From Lamellibrachia satsuma (Eukaryota; Annelida; Polychaeta; Sabellida; Siboglinidae), in assembly GCA_033239005.1 (NCBI GenBank), contig BSQZ01000120.1, forward strand, positions 777,501-841,500: a DNA stretch of 64,000 nt, in the 5' to 3' direction. The stretch's first letter is position 1, and every line of letters begins with the position of its first letter. Below the pieces are notes generated by a model that was not told the DNA's origin, did no database searches, and saw only the letters and a program-made list of their open reading frames with translations. Positions 29,389 through 42,734 of this stretch are shown here, in pieces. The position numbers and the translations under genes were made by a program.

Positions 29389-30420
29389 AAAACGGCAAGT
29401 CGACGGGAAACAGTCGGCTTATCGACGGCGACCACAGTCGTTGTAGACGAGCCGATAAAATGCCAGTTGAGACAGCTTTAACATATTGTGGGATGCCCTG
29501 TGACATGTGGATTTCATTGGACGTTGGCGTAATGCCGTACGTTTGCTGGTTTGGTGAGTACAGGCCATCTACAAACTGCATATTATTAAAATAACTATTG
29601 TTTTGCAAACAAAAAGTATGCAATATGTACGACATACCCTCTTGGTGGTTGCTACACACAGTGACTGCTCAATCGGGCGCCGACTGGATGGTGTTGTATG
29701 TCATTACAATATGATCTACTTCAAAACATGGATGCATTTGCGATTTCATATCAGCATACGCGTGGTTGGCGACGGAACTATTGTTTACGTTTTCACGCAG
29801 ACATCGCGTACAACACGGCAGACGAACATTTTAAAATAAATGTTTCTTGTTGCTGCCAAATTGCTAATATCAATTATGTGTGTGTAGTAACAATGAAGTG
29901 GAATGAATGCACCGACCCCTGATCATGGGAGACGGGGGCGGAGTAGCACAAATACAAATAATCGGACGTACGTCATAAAAATGTGTAGAAAACATTAAGA
30001 AAGCTCACATAGTAATGTTGAAAACATAATCGCAGCCGGATATTAAGATTCCGGCATTCAGGTCCTAAATCACTTGAATATAGGCATTTAACTTTCCGCG
30101 TTTGCGTAATTTTATATGATTGGTTGTGAAACCAATAAATATTTAATTTAAAATAATAATAATAATGTTATTAAAAGAGCAACTACAGCAATTGAATTAT
30201 ACAATTGGCACAGTAAAACAACCATTTATAATAAATTAATTAAGACCAAAAGTATGACTTAAAATATAACAAATTACGGCGATCTTCTTGTTCGTATTAT
30301 TCTAATATAACGTGTTCGATATATAACAGGAGTGACGTAGAAGTAATTTGTTTAACGGACAGCTTTTGTATGCGGCTATAGTGACACCGAACAGAACTGT
30401 CAATTTCGACTTACATGTGA
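29389..30420. other. Downstream flank of the FMRFamide-receptor-like gene
   Basis: AT-rich, with AATAAA-like signals (about 29834 and 30135) that could serve as polyadenylation sites. No further gene recognised. Confidence 0.45.
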
Positions 30421-30427
30421 ACGCTGC

Positions 30428-31480
30428 CAGGATATTATTTTTACATAATCACGTAACGTGTTGACCGCCATTGTTCTACAATAAAACATTTTTTTGAGAA
30501 AACAATATTAAATGTGTCCTTTGCATGACGTCATCAAAACGATCACGTGTTTTCTTCGTATGTAAACGAAAATAATTAATCGCCATATTCCACGGGTTGT
30601 TGTGTCCACCAGTGTGTTCGATGACAGCCTCGCTATAATGATTGTGTTCTTGGACAACCTCACAATAGTGACTGTGTTCGTGGACAACCACGCAACAGTG
30701 ATTGTGATGGTGGACTAACACGCTATAGTGATTGTACGTGGACAACCTCGCTATTGTGACCGAGTTGATGTTACTGTATCGGAGGCAATACAGCCCGAGA
30801 CATGGACACTTTCTTCTCGGTTGATCGGTGCTGGGCAGTCGGGCAGTGTAGCGTAATCGGAAGCCACGGAGTTTTATCGGCTGTTGACGCCCGGTCGAGT
30901 ATTACTACAATAACCGCCAATACGTGCGGCGTATAGTAGTGCGGTGGCTGAGCAACTACAATCTTTGGCTTCAGGATATTATGTTTACATAATCACGTAA
31001 CGTGATGACCGTCATTGTTCTACATTACAACATTAAATGTGTCCCTTGTATAACGTCATCAAAACGATCACGTGTTTTCTTCGTATGTAGACGAAAATAA
31101 TTAATCGCCATATTCCACGGGTTGTTGTGTCCACCAGTGTGTTCGATAAAAACCTCGCTATAATGATTGTGTTCTTGGACAACCTCACAATAGTGACTGT
31201 GTTCGTGGACAAACACGCAACAGTGATTGTGATCGTGGACTAACACGCTATAGTGATTGTCCGTGGACTAACACGCTATAGTGATTGTCCGTGGACAACC
31301 TCGCTATTGTGACCGAGTAGTTGTCGGAGACAATATAGCCTGAGACATGGACACTTTCTTGTCGGTGGGTCCATGCAGTCGGGCCGTGTAGCGTCATCGG
31401 AGTTTTCATCGGCTGTTGACGCCCTGTCCAGTACTACCACAATAACCGCCAATATGTGCGGAGAATAGATAAGATATGTT
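30428..31480 (+). repeat. Direct segmental duplication of about 0.5 kb, two copies
   Basis: The blocks at about 30428-30960 and 30969-31480 align nearly end to end. Both contain TTACATAATCACGTAACGTG, then TGACGTCATCAAAACGATCA, then TTAATCGCCATATTCCACGG, then a ~31-bp minisatellite (GTGATTGTGTTCGTGGACAA-type) and a final GGCTGTTGACGCC block. Minisatellite unit numbers differ between the copies. Confidence 0.92.
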
Positions 31481-31484
31481 AATG

Positions 31485-33415
31485 CGAATCTTTTGAATGA
31501 AATCATTCCACCTTGCCCTAACGGCGTCTAATATTTCATAATACGTTGAATGCAGGAGGTGATCGGATTTGATATGTACTGTTGGTTGTGTTATAAATAT
31601 CAGTGGTTCGTGGTTTACAGTATGCGATCAAGCAATTTATATACAGTAGGCCTATGTGTAGGGCCCACTGAGACGACGAGTCCTTTATTTGATATTGGTA
31701 CATGATGGCTCCTTAGAAACGTGTGTTATTCAGCATATTGCCTATTTATAAATGCACCTTTGCTACCTACATTAATGTAGCTAGGTGTAGTATAACCATT
31801 TCAAAAGTTCAAAAACAAAACACTATGAATGAATGAAGTGTTTTACCATAATATTTTCATTTGTGCAATACGTTTACCAGTTTTTAAAGATAACATACGG
31901 TTTGTTGTCGGAAATGTTTGTATTTTATGTCATGTCTGTCTTCGCCTACCCCGAGTGGATACCTCACACATAGTTGTTGCATTTTAACTCACAAGGTAGC
32001 GTAGCCGCTCATGCAACCGAAGGCGATGTAAGTAAATTTATGTTGCAATGCGCGTTTTTGTTTAATGTGCCCGAAATATAATATATGATTCCATATATTT
32101 TGCGCATTTCCGATACAATATGAACAATCGACACGAAGATCTATATGAACGTTTATCAGAGTGTTGGTAAAAGTACAACATTAAGCACTCTCGCTTCCCC
32201 GTGATTAATATTGGCGTAACTATCGTGTTTATATAACAACGTAAAGCCAAGTTCAGACGTACAGTCTTTTTTTTAAATATAAAAACCTCCCAGGTTTATA
32301 TTATTATTATTATTTATTGTCCTTCTTAGAGTTAGTGAATCCACCACATATTTTGTTCTATTGCCGTGCGTGGGATTTGTTGCTCCTCCTGGCATAGACA
32401 TCAGGTGACAGGGATCAAAGGCTGTTAGGGGGGTAAACGAAATTGCTCAAGTTTGGAAACAGCAGCAGTTCGTTACGAACCTCGGTCCCCTCGACAGATA
32501 ATCCAACGTTCTAAATTTAAATACCCAGTGAGGCTGTTCTCTGGATAAACTGTTCGCAACTTATATTCGTCCAGTATTGCCTTCACTTCAGTAAATAAAA
32601 TAATAACGAGATAAGGCGGTGAATAAACGGCGTCAACCAATCGAGGTTTGCCACATTATTATGCTCTCGTCAATTGTGTGACGTACCCCACGAACCCCCG
32701 AGCAATGTGCGACATTGTCCATATGTGCGTCAGACATATCTACGGCGTACCTCTCCTTCAACAAAATGACATATCATTGCATTTTTGACGGACCATTGCG
32801 GGCTTCTGATGCACTCCTGGATACATTTTAATATACTATGTTTGACCAATGATCGATATTTTAAGGTCAGACAATTTATTGATTACGTCATGGGATACTT
32901 ACTGGGCTTCTGCAACGAGTGCTTGATGTATTGCTTGTGCTTCTATGCGTCTTGGATATCAGTTGAATACTTATCAGTTGCAAACATGTTGGCGACTACT
33001 TTTTCTTATAAGCCGCCACGCATACACGGCTTCTTCAGTTCCCAACTTGTCGGCGACTACCACACATGTAGTTGTTATGTGCATGTTCTCTAACAACAGT
33101 TGACAAAAATTTGTGTCGATTTCTGGCATAGGAAAAATAGGTCAGCCGACGGTTAGTTGGTCAGCCGACGGTTAATCACTATTTGTCGACATACAAACTG
33201 TTGACGACTAATAGTTGATATGTTTAATGCCGCCATACACATGCCAATTTTAATCACCAAAAGTGTGTTTGCCGACAACTACCCATCGGCCGACCGTCAG
33301 CCGAGATACATTGGTGCGACTGGGCCGCATAGTAAATTATAGTTGCGAATCGGTTGGTTTGTGAACGTCGTTATGTGTGCATGGCTGGCTTTATACTCAA
33401 TTGAGTAGCAGGCTG
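31485..33415. other. No gene recognised
   Basis: AT-rich non-coding sequence. A GGTCAGCCGACGGTTA pair occurs at about 33140-33175, and the related CGGCCGACCGTCAGCCGA lies at about 33288, so a small decayed mobile element is possible but not supported. Confidence 0.45.
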
Positions 33416-33417
33416 CC

Positions 33418-34497
33418 GTCATTCTAATGGTGTTGCTAAGACGTGCGGCGGACGTTGATGGACGTTGACGCACCCCTCGTCATTCTGATGGTGTTGCTAA
33501 GACGTGCGGCGGACGTTGATGGACGTTGACGCACCCCTCGTCATTCTGATGGCGTTGCTAAGACGTGCTGCGGACGTTGATGGACGTTGACGCACCCCTC
33601 GTCATTCTGATGGCGTTGCTAAGACGTGCGGCGGACGTTGATGGACGTTGACGCACCCCTCGTCATTCTGATGGCGTTGCTAAGACGTGCGGCGGACGTT
33701 GATGGACGTTGACGCACCCCTCGTCATTCTGATGGCGTTGCTAAGACGTGCGGCGGACGTTGATGGACGTTGACGCACCCCTCGTCATTCTGATGGCGTT
33801 GCTAAGACGTGCGGCGGACGTTGATGGACGTTGACGCACCCCTCGTCATTCTGATGGCGTTGCTAAGACGTGCGGCGGACGTTGATGGACGTTGACGCAC
33901 CCCTCGTCATTCTGATGGCGTTGCTAAGACGTGCGGCGGACGTTGATGGACGTTGACGCACCCTCGTCATTCTGATGGCGTTGCTAAGACGTGCGGCGGA
34001 CGTTGATGGCCGTTGACGCACCCCTCGTCATTCTGATGGCGTTGCTAAGACGTGCGGCGGACGTTGATGGACGTTGACGCACCCCTCGTCATTCTGATGG
34101 CGTTGCTAAGACGTGCGGCGGACGTTGATGGACGTTGACGCACCCCTCGTCATTCTGATGGCGTTGCTAAGACGTGCGGCGGACGTTGATGGACGTTGAC
34201 GCACCCCTCGTCATTCTGATGGCGTTGCTAAGACGTGCGGCGGACGTTGATGGACGTTGACGCACCCCTCGTCATTCTGATGGCGTTGCTAAGACGTGCG
34301 GCGGACGTTGATGGACGTTGACGCACCCCTCGTCATTCTGATGGCGTTGCTAAGACGTGCGGCGGACGTTGATGGCCGTTGACGCACCCCTCGTCATTCT
34401 GATGGCGTTGCTAAGACGTGCGGCGGACGTTGATGGACGTTGACGCACCCCTCGTCATTCTAATGGTGTTGACAGACGTTGACGCACCCATCGTGCA
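33418..34497 (+). repeat. 61-bp CpG-rich minisatellite, about 17 copies
   Basis: CATTCTGATGGCGTTGCTAA followed by GACGTGCGGCGGACGTTGAT and GGACGTTGACGCACCCCTCGT, repeated at 61-bp spacing; one unit is 60 bp. The outermost units at both ends share a CTAATGGTGTT variant absent from the interior, and the last unit is truncated. Two interior units carry GGCCGTTG in place of GGACGTTG. Confidence 0.97.
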
Positions 34498-34499
34498 TA

Positions 34500-35720
34500 G
34501 TTGTCACCCACTAAAGTGGTAAATTTGACTTAATTCTGCGTCATTGTTTTTATGGTCATGGCGCACCCATGACGTACATTGCCTGGGGGGTCGGGGTGCG
34601 TCAGGCAATTACCGGGTGCATTACAGCAAACGGCTAAATGTGGAAAGTGAAATAATAATGGGCTCATTTGCAAGAAGCCTATATATTGACACTAACACGC
34701 GTCGATCAATGCCCGTCATGTGTTCTACTCACTGTGATTCCTGCGTACAAGTCCTACATAGGGGCCACCTGCACGTATGACCTACACACGAAGTAGCGAA
34801 TTAAGACATTCCTGGGACCTTGGTACCGGTATATTTTGTGGGCTCTAGCTAAATCCACCCTAACACTTTCAAGTGAAAATTTCACCCATCATATCTACGT
34901 AGCTATATTGTACATGCACATAGAATACATGCATTAGTCGCTAATGCTAGTACAAAAGCACTACTTTAGAAGTCAATCATTGCTAGAGATCGCGGATATG
35001 AATTGTTTGATGTACAGTAGCGATTGTCGAGGTCGATACTTTAGCGATGCGTATTCTACAGTATTACCTTGCGACATATTTACGACATATAAGACATATA
35101 CAACTAATTATATCATCAACTGAGACAGAACGCATAATTTCCGCCTCAGACGACTCTACGGGTAGAAATGAGAATGCAGACAAGCGCGATTGAAACAGTA
35201 TGGAACGATGGTAGTAGTTGGTTAGTTTCAGTATTAAGAAAGATCGCATGCCTTCGCAACTGGAGTCGAAAACTGACATATAGATCCATAACGCAATGTG
35301 AACGTTCGGGGAAACTATTGATCACGTTATTTTCCTGACGAAGGGATATCATCTCGGTACCTATCTTGAAGTCTCCGTATTTTTGGTGACCATACTGAAT
35401 TCTTTCTCAAAATGAGGCTCGATATCCTTATCGTAATTGTGTAACAGTTCTTCGTATTTGGCCGTGACATCGCGTTAGTATCAATGGAAACTAACATAAA
35501 AAACTAAAAGGAATACATTTACACATCCAAATAAATGTTCACCAATTATTTCAGAAAATTAATTTAAACGTGTATGCCTAAGTGCCACGAGAACAGTAAA
35601 TAAAAAAGCGAGTTCGATATTAGGGTAACAGATATTGACCCTCAGGTAATATATATCACAGTGTCATGGGCAAATAAAGATATATAATAGATGCTCAGTT
35701 AGCACCCGCAGGTTATGTAA
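34500..35720. other. No gene recognised
   Basis: Ordinary AT-rich sequence with only short open frames and no recognised motifs. Confidence 0.5.
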
Positions 35721-35724
35721 TGTT

Positions 35725-35890
35725 AGGAAGGATAGGCGAGAGAGAAGAGGAGGTGGAATAAGTTGGCATGTTAAAGAATATATCCAAGAATACGAAATAA
35801 CACAAATTGAAGCAAATTGTGAAGAAGCAATTTGGTATAGCATAGATACCCAGATCTAAACATTAGGAGTAGTTTATCGTAGTCTAAACA
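35725..35890 (+). mobile_element. LINE endonuclease fragment
   Basis: A frame from 35725 reads RKDRRERRGGGISWHVKEYI, then EAIWYSI near 35825 and, after a TAA at about 35858, TLGVVYRSLN. This is the exposed-loop and core-strand region of an apurinic-type LINE endonuclease (RGGGxxxxVK ... LxxGVVYRxPN pattern). It may belong to the same family as the LINE at 1-1150, which lacks its 5' half, but that is inference. Confidence 0.8.
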
Positions 35891-36647
35891 TAGGAAAAGT
35901 GGAAGGCGTTAAACAACAAAACGCTATTAGGAGTAGCAGGCTCGTAGCCGGCTATTCACAAGGGGAGTATTTGTCCCTATTGTAGACTACAGGGGGAGCC
36001 ACACGTTCATGCGGGGGACATATTTTCTTAATTGACTCCATGAGGACCCCACAAGTTTACACGGGTGTCATATTTTCCCAAACAAACTTGATTGAGGGGC
36101 ACATAATGCTGCCTGAGCTGTGAATGAGCGACAGATCATTGTGCATGTTTAGACTAGTATCAATCAAAGAACGCTAGCAGTACGAAATGTTGGTTTAATG
36201 TCTTGCTGTATACGCACGCCTTTGTATGTACTATGCTTTGTAATTAACTTGAAAAGTTTCTCAGGTCAATTAAATTAAATTAACCTCATAAATTTAGCAG
36301 GTCAATTAAATCAACATTTAATGTTATTCAATTAACTATTAAGTCATGTGTTGGTAGAAATGTTTACACATGTGTTTTGTAAATGTATTGAATGAGATTT
36401 GCTCATACAATATTTACTTATACAAAAAAAAATTCTTAAAGGGTTGAACAGTTGTGATTGAAGATTTGCAGGTGTGGGGTTTCCTCATATATTCAACCAC
36501 CAAATTAATAAAACCGGGCAACTACATACATAATTTCTATGCACCAATTGTTATTTGTGCAGTGTTTTATACTAAATCATTAGGTTTCCCCTTTACACAC
36601 TTCTTTTTCTTCTTCTTCCCCTTGTTCCATTGCGGGGTGGGGTCCAA

Positions 36648-36840
36648 GTCACTCGATTGCTTCTTCTACTTTCATTGTTAATGCTCTCCATTTCCCTCTG
36701 TCTTTTTCTGTGGTCTTCCACTCTTGGCAGTTCATACCTGCCCTTTCAAGTTCTCGTTTGACACAATCTTTCCATCGCAGCTTTAGTCTTTCTCTTCTTC
36801 TTCTGCCACCCTCTTCTGCTTTCCATGCTCAATGTTCCCC
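36648..36840 (-). mobile_element. RTE-type LINE C-terminal fragment
   Basis: The minus-strand frame reads a poly-Arg run, then LKLRWKDCVKRELERAGM, NCQEWKTTEKDRGKWRALTM and KVEEAIE, to a TGA at about 36648. It is uninterrupted over this piece and typical of RTE-like reverse transcriptase C-termini. Nothing else of the element is recognisable nearby. Confidence 0.82.
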
Positions 36841-36849
36841 ATTACACAC

Positions 36850-38225
36850 TAGTATTTAAATATGTATATATTATTTGTTATGCATCACTATAATTGGCAT
36901 GATTTCCATTGAAGTTGGCACTGTAAAAAGATCCCAAATTTAAGATATATTACCTTTCTCTGCATTTCCCCATTAACGGCTATGATGTAATCACAAAACT
37001 TATAAATGCGTAGGTATAATGGCACCATTGGTCCACTTGGCAGCAGTTTTTCAGCCCCAAATGTATCTTTAAACATAGATTTGTTGAAGCCACGGGTAGC
37101 CATCAACTTATCACAACCAGATGACAATCTAGGCCTTCCCTCCATTTCACATGTGCCTGAAGTATTAGTGATTATATGCCTTCTGATTCCATCTAGATAA
37201 AATGACTGTGAAATATCCAGTAAAATCATCTATTAAATGCACACTTAATAGAGAGTTAATTGGGAAGTTGTCAATTAAATTAAATTAACCCATTTTGTGA
37301 AAGTTAATTAGTGAAATGAAATTAGCCTTTCTGGAAAAGTTAATTAATTAAATTAAATTAACTTGATATAATCCAATTAACAAACTAGCAATTGAAATTA
37401 ACCCTGTCCACTGTCTGTATATTGTCTACTGCTCTCTGGCTGTTACCAACTGATCACACGTAAGGTGACTTGGTAACATATTTATAGTTGGAATAAGATT
37501 CTGTTTCAAGCAAATAAGATAGTTGCATAATATATATGGTTCACAAAAAGGGTTTCATGTGAATCCCTGAACCCCCTCGTACGCGCCTTGGAAAAGTGTG
37601 TGGGAATGTGTTGTAATGGTTGATTTTAATCATGGTCATATTCAATGGAAATCATTAGAGAGTTCTGAGGTGACGACGGTCAGTTTTACTTCTAACACAT
37701 ATTTTTTCAATATGTCTTAGAACCAACCAGAGGTGGGAATGTGTTAACAAACAAATCTCCGATTTAAGATCTCACCATCTACTATTACTCGTTGGATGGT
37801 CATGGGTTGGTTCAAGACGTGGCTTGAGCTACACACAAGATGGAATACATTTTGGACTTTGCAATAAACCGGGACAGTAGTCCACGTTTGAGAGGGACAC
37901 CAACCGTTTATCAGCCATGTCTTGGGACTTGAAAGGTAACCCTTCTGGCGACCATCTGGCTGTATATCTTAAAGTCAACTTAGGAAACTTAAGGACATTG
38001 TATACCGGAATTTATCGAGGATCTAGCACCAATCTTGAACAACATTGAAAACCCGCTGTGAGGCGGACGATACACGCGCGCAGAACAGCAAAACAGTTGT
38101 AGCAGTGAACAACGCCGGCTGTTCATCGGCAGCTATTCAGAGAACAGTGCAGTGCAGCCAACAAGCTACTCATCTGTGCGAAGAAAAAATATTTTCTGCA
38201 AATATTAGAAACTGTAGCAAAGACT
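36850..38225. other. No gene recognised; TTAATTAAATTAA-type runs
   Basis: AT-rich. GTTAATTAAATTAAATTAAC-like sequence recurs at about 36265-36330 and 37255-37390, flanking a block that includes the LINE fragment at 36648-36840. No coding feature recognised. Confidence 0.45.
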
Positions 38226-38229
38226 AAAA

Positions 38230-38362
38230 CAACTTTCCAAATTAACGAGGCATCTTATGGGAAATCCGAATCATGTAATATCACTAACTTTTACATCAGC
38301 AGAACAGTTGGCGAAGACTTTCACTGACTTTTACATGAAACAAATTTTACTATCCGAAGCAA
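38230..38362 (+). mobile_element. L2/CR1-type LINE linker fragment
   Basis: The frame reads HLMGNPNHVISLTFTSAEQL then AKTFTDFYMKQI. This matches the segment between endonuclease and reverse transcriptase in L2/CR1 LINEs (LMG..., SxxxLAxxFxDFFxxKI pattern). It abuts a Gypsy integrase fragment, and the same junction recurs inverted at about 50690-50725. Confidence 0.7.
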
Positions 38363-38556
<194 letters not shown>

Positions 38557-38559
38557 TGC

Positions 38560-39425
38560 AATGTATGTGTTGAGTAAATTAATGAAGCTTAGAAACGTTT
38601 CAAGAAGTCATAAGTAACTCGGCTAGTACATTATATAGTGTTATTTTATACATTTACGATTATGATAATATGATTATAACGAGAGTCTCAAATGTGAATC
38701 ATCGGTATTTGACTTTTCCACATGCAGCTGTGGAATGAACACAGCCTGGAAAAGGAGAAGAGCCATACCACTGGGCACATGGGAAATATAGAAGAAGACA
38801 TTTAGCTGGCTGGGAAGACCTGGAATAAATATAAATTCCTCGCTCAAGACCGTGCTGACTTTAGATGATATTTTGGCGCCTAATGCTCCAGTGCGAGCGA
38901 ATAAGATTTAGTGAGTGAGCGATCAAGGAAATACTGTGTGCTAATTTGTCAAAAAACGCGCGCGTATTAATAACCATTCGTACGCAGTGAAAACTGTGAT
39001 CATGTCAGTGCCTTGCTAAGTATACAATACAACCCATCGATGTCAACGATTTATTCCTGCCAGACGCCATATGATAGCACACAGCGTTGTATATTCGTGA
39101 TTACCAATTAAACATCTCACAAATTAATCAATCAGATGAATACTATTAATTACAACATTATTACACACACAACGACGATGTCTCTGCAGCTACTAAGACC
39201 CTGTGTTGTATAAGTTGTTCGTGCTATTTTCTTCATGTTGTTGGTGAGATTGTGTCACGCAGGAGGCTACATACACTTTGTGTTTCTAAAGTAGCTCGTA
39301 GTACTAGCTGAACGGTCTTTGTGCGACAGTTGGTGAGACTATGTCGTTAGCACGTGTATTGGAGAGACGAGTGCTGCATGAATTCGACTGGTAGATGTTA
39401 ATGCCGATGTTAATAAGATACAAAT
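38560..39425. other. No gene recognised
   Basis: AT-rich; the right part (about 39180-39420) includes decayed 3' flank of the inverted GPCR fragment that follows. Confidence 0.45.
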
Positions 39426-39429
39426 TTGA

Positions 39430-39600
39430 GATAGACGGGTGAAGTCCGGACGCAGCAGAAGATGCTGAGGAATGATCTGCCGAAGGTTTGTATATGAGTT
39501 AGAGAACGATGTTATAGTATGTGCTGAAGACGGCCAGAATCAGCTGAACCAAAACGAACCCACCGGCCGCTTCGGCGCTGCTGGACTGGCCCGTCGTTGT
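39430..39600 (-). pseudogene. GPCR fragment G: broken exon 4
   Basis: The minus strand starts after a CCTGTAG acceptor with a [16 protein letters not shown] reading, continues VLVQLILAVFSTYYNIVL, then meets a stop and a frameshift before the tail (CCVRT-like). It is homologous to exon 4 of copies A-C. No exons 1-3 are attached; it lies 3' of pseudogene D on the same strand, so it is the leftover of another tandem unit. Confidence 0.85.
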
Positions 39601-39624
39601 CTACAGGAACAAAACAGATTCATC

Positions 39625-39705
39625 TTCGTAAAGTCGTAAACAACAATGACGTAACAAGTCGTAAACATCAATGACATAACAAGTCGTAAACAACAATGAC
39701 GTTGT
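39625..39705 (+). repeat. ~24-bp tandem repeat, 3 copies
   Basis: AAGTCGTAAACAACAATGAC plus GTAAC-type unit, three copies. Confidence 0.85.
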
Positions 39706-39739
39706 CCTGCCTACCTGCGTTTATATCTCTGGAGTTTAC

Positions 39740-40510
39740 TTTGAATGTATAATCAGGTTGAGGCAGTTGAGTGGCGCAACTGTCGGTGAGTGTGGTAGTA
39801 GAGACGCGGAATATGTGCTGCCGTCTAGCGAATTATCCATAATCATTTGCCTTGTCGGAGAACGCCAGGTATTGTGTGTGGTGTCATTGCTACCACTACC
39901 GTTTCATACATGGTCGCCCCACGCCGGGATCAGCTCAATGTAGGCACGATGACTATACACATCACGTACACTTGCACCAAAGTATGTTATGCTAATTTAT
40001 GTATTAGGGCATCATACATTTGGCAGTAGTTTCCATTTACTTTGTCGCACACTTCTGCATATACAACACCAACAGTTCAACGAAAAACACGGAGGAATGT
40101 CTGGCAGCTTTATATTTGAGGATACGTTTGCTGATAGCTTGACGGACCTGTTGTGGTTGCTGCGCAACACGTCACGTGGTGGATATGTCAATGATTAGTG
40201 ACGTCATGCTGACACGACGATCACTGATAAATAGCCCAGCTGCACGTTGATGACGTCACGCTTAGGACACAATCACTGATGCACCGCGGTGAACGTGTTT
40301 CCTTGTCGACGCTGTTACTGAGACCATAGTCAGATCTAAGTCGTGTCAAGCTTTCGCGGCATACACTGACACCTCTCTTATTCACACGTTGGTCTTGCCA
40401 CACTGCCAAGGCAGTTGTTGGGAACACACGGAACTGCATCTTAGTCGAGTGACGCTGTCACTGCATATGCTTGGACTATATTTCGTTTATATTGTTCGTG
40501 TTATTTGTTG
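39740..40510 (-). repeat. Duplicated 3' flank of GPCR pseudogene D (inverted)
   Basis: Reverse-complement match to the flank after copy B (47152-47865), including two TGACGTCA-like sites (about 40201 and 40252). A 70-codon frame open on the plus strand (39989-40198) corresponds to 47727-47497 on the minus strand of the copy B flank. Confidence 0.85.
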
Positions 40511-40734
40511 TATGTTCATTGTGCGACGTTAATACAGCAGCTGCTGAGACGTTGCATTCAACGCGGAACGAGTGTCGTGTGTTTTTGAAGGACCGTTGGT
40601 GGGGCCAGAGTCAGTTGAACCAAGGAGGACCAACTGGCCGCTTCGGCACTGCTGGACTGGCCGATCATTTTCTACAGGAATAAAAACATTGTATTTGATT
40701 GTAGGAGTAACATTGTATATAAACAATGATACGC

Positions 40735-40807
40735 GCGCGCTCTCATGCACGCATGCACGCTCGCACGCACGCACGCACACACACACACACACACACGTAC
40801 ACACACA

Positions 40808-40838
<31 letters not shown>

Positions 40839-40849
40839 GCACGCAAGCA

Positions 40850-40935
<86 letters not shown>

Positions 40936-40940
40936 CAAAC
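40735..40940 (+). repeat. CACG/CA microsatellite in pseudogene D intron 3
   Basis: CACGCACG and CACACA tract, the reverse-complement counterpart of the GT/GC tract before exon 4 in copies A and C. Confidence 0.95.
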
Positions 40941-40974
40941 AGCCTCAACCTTAAAAATATATATTTAGTTGTAA

Positions 40975-41095
40975 ATTGAGTGATGCTGATGACGTGTACG
41001 AGCAGCAAGTGTTGCTGATGACCTGTACGAGCACCAAGTGTTGATGTCGTGTACGAGCACCGAGTGTTGTTGATGACGTGTACGAGCATCAAGTT
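40975..41095 (+). repeat. ~28-bp minisatellite in pseudogene D intron 3, about 4 copies
   Basis: GATGACGTGTACGAGCACCA AGTGTTG-type units. The reverse complement of the same unit occurs in intron 3 of copy B (46765-46860), and a diverged relative in copy C (58785-58945). Confidence 0.88.
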
Positions 41096-42734
41096 ATTGA
41101 TATCGCTAATTTTCATTGTCCGCGTACAATGTTTTAAAATATTCACATTTGTCCTAACACAAGAATCATGCGCTACAATAAATAGTGTAAAAAAAGGAAG
41201 ACAATAACAGATAAAACAAAATTACAGCATCGACAAAGAGAACGTAATACGGCAGTCAGGCGAAGGAAGAGAACTGCGATGATGAATAACATCTTTATAA
41301 TCCTAATTATGTTGTACGATACGATTGATGACGTCAGATCCCCGTCGTCTGTACGATGCACGTGAGAAGACGGCAGTTGCGACTGAAGATGAACGCCATC
41401 ATGTACGATGCAGATAGGATACAGAAACCGTTCACCTTGTCAAAGACATCAGACTTGGGCTTTCATAAAATAAGTGTTGCTAACATCTTGTGACGTCATC
41501 TGCCCGGGGTGGACGGTCGATACAGTCGATAAATGTCGGCGCGGCCACTAGAACTGGCAATGTCCGTATTACGCCAATGATCTTCAACGCATTCTTGCGG
41601 TAGATGGTATGCATAGGACCCGACACAACAGATCTGAAACAACGAATTTGCTGACAATCGCGTTATTTTGATCCTAATATGTTGTTTACGTTCACACCAT
41701 ACACGGGGCCGTTACTATATTAGATGTAGAATAATTTGTTAAATCAAGTTAATATTACAAGTTTCTGAAATAACTGAAGTTAAGTTAATGACCCTGTGAT
41801 CAAAATTAACAACATTTGAAAACCATGTATTTAAGGTATATTATATATATTTACCTACGGGACTGTAAGGAAATTATATCTCTTCATAATATCCAACATA
41901 TATTATGTGTTAATATAATGTGATATCATAAATAAGCATGACATCAATATTTTCATTGTCATAAATCATCATCATATACAGTGCATACAGTTTCACTTCC
42001 TCCGAATAAATTAACATCTTAAATTATATATTCGCCACCTACCGGTAGCATTCTCAGCCAGAGCCACCGTGATGGATCTCGGCTGAAACCACAACTGTCG
42101 ACGTAAAAACGCGGCAGCTGCACCTAACTGTGATAGGCGCACACATTTGATAACTGTGATGTCAACAGCAACAACAACCACGACGACGACGATGACAACA
42201 TCAATAGGAAAGGCAACAAAACACTGTCACTACAATCTTCATTATCTTCATTCATAATAACAATTATAACAATAACAATAATATTAATAATAATATTAAT
42301 AACAACAAAATCAATAGTAATACTAATAATAGTGATATTAATATTAACAATAATGCATAATCGCTAAATATGGTATAATGAACAGGGACACACAAAAGCC
42401 ATCATTAGAGCGAGGGACACCGATGATTTAGGAAGGTATCCCGACAATACATAACAACCACATGAGAGCGAGGGACGTCGATGATTTAGGAAGGTATCCC
42501 GACAATACATAACAACCATATGAGAAATACAAATTCCAAGGATCTGTTTTCAAACAGTAAATGTCGTTGGTTGATGTTGAGCTGTTGATAAAACTCTGAC
42601 CGCGTTTCACACAGTATTCGGTAAATGGCTGCCATTACGTTGAACTGAGCTCTTTGCTTGCGGAACGCACCAATAGATAATGTGTCTCATTGTCGCAAAA
42701 CAAGCATATTTATTTCATAATTTTCATTGCTACA

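Noticed and set aside
39740..40510. Independent plus-strand gene downstream of pseudogene D
   Set aside because: It is the inverted 3' flank of the GPCR duplication; the open frame is noted as a finding but is too weak to call.
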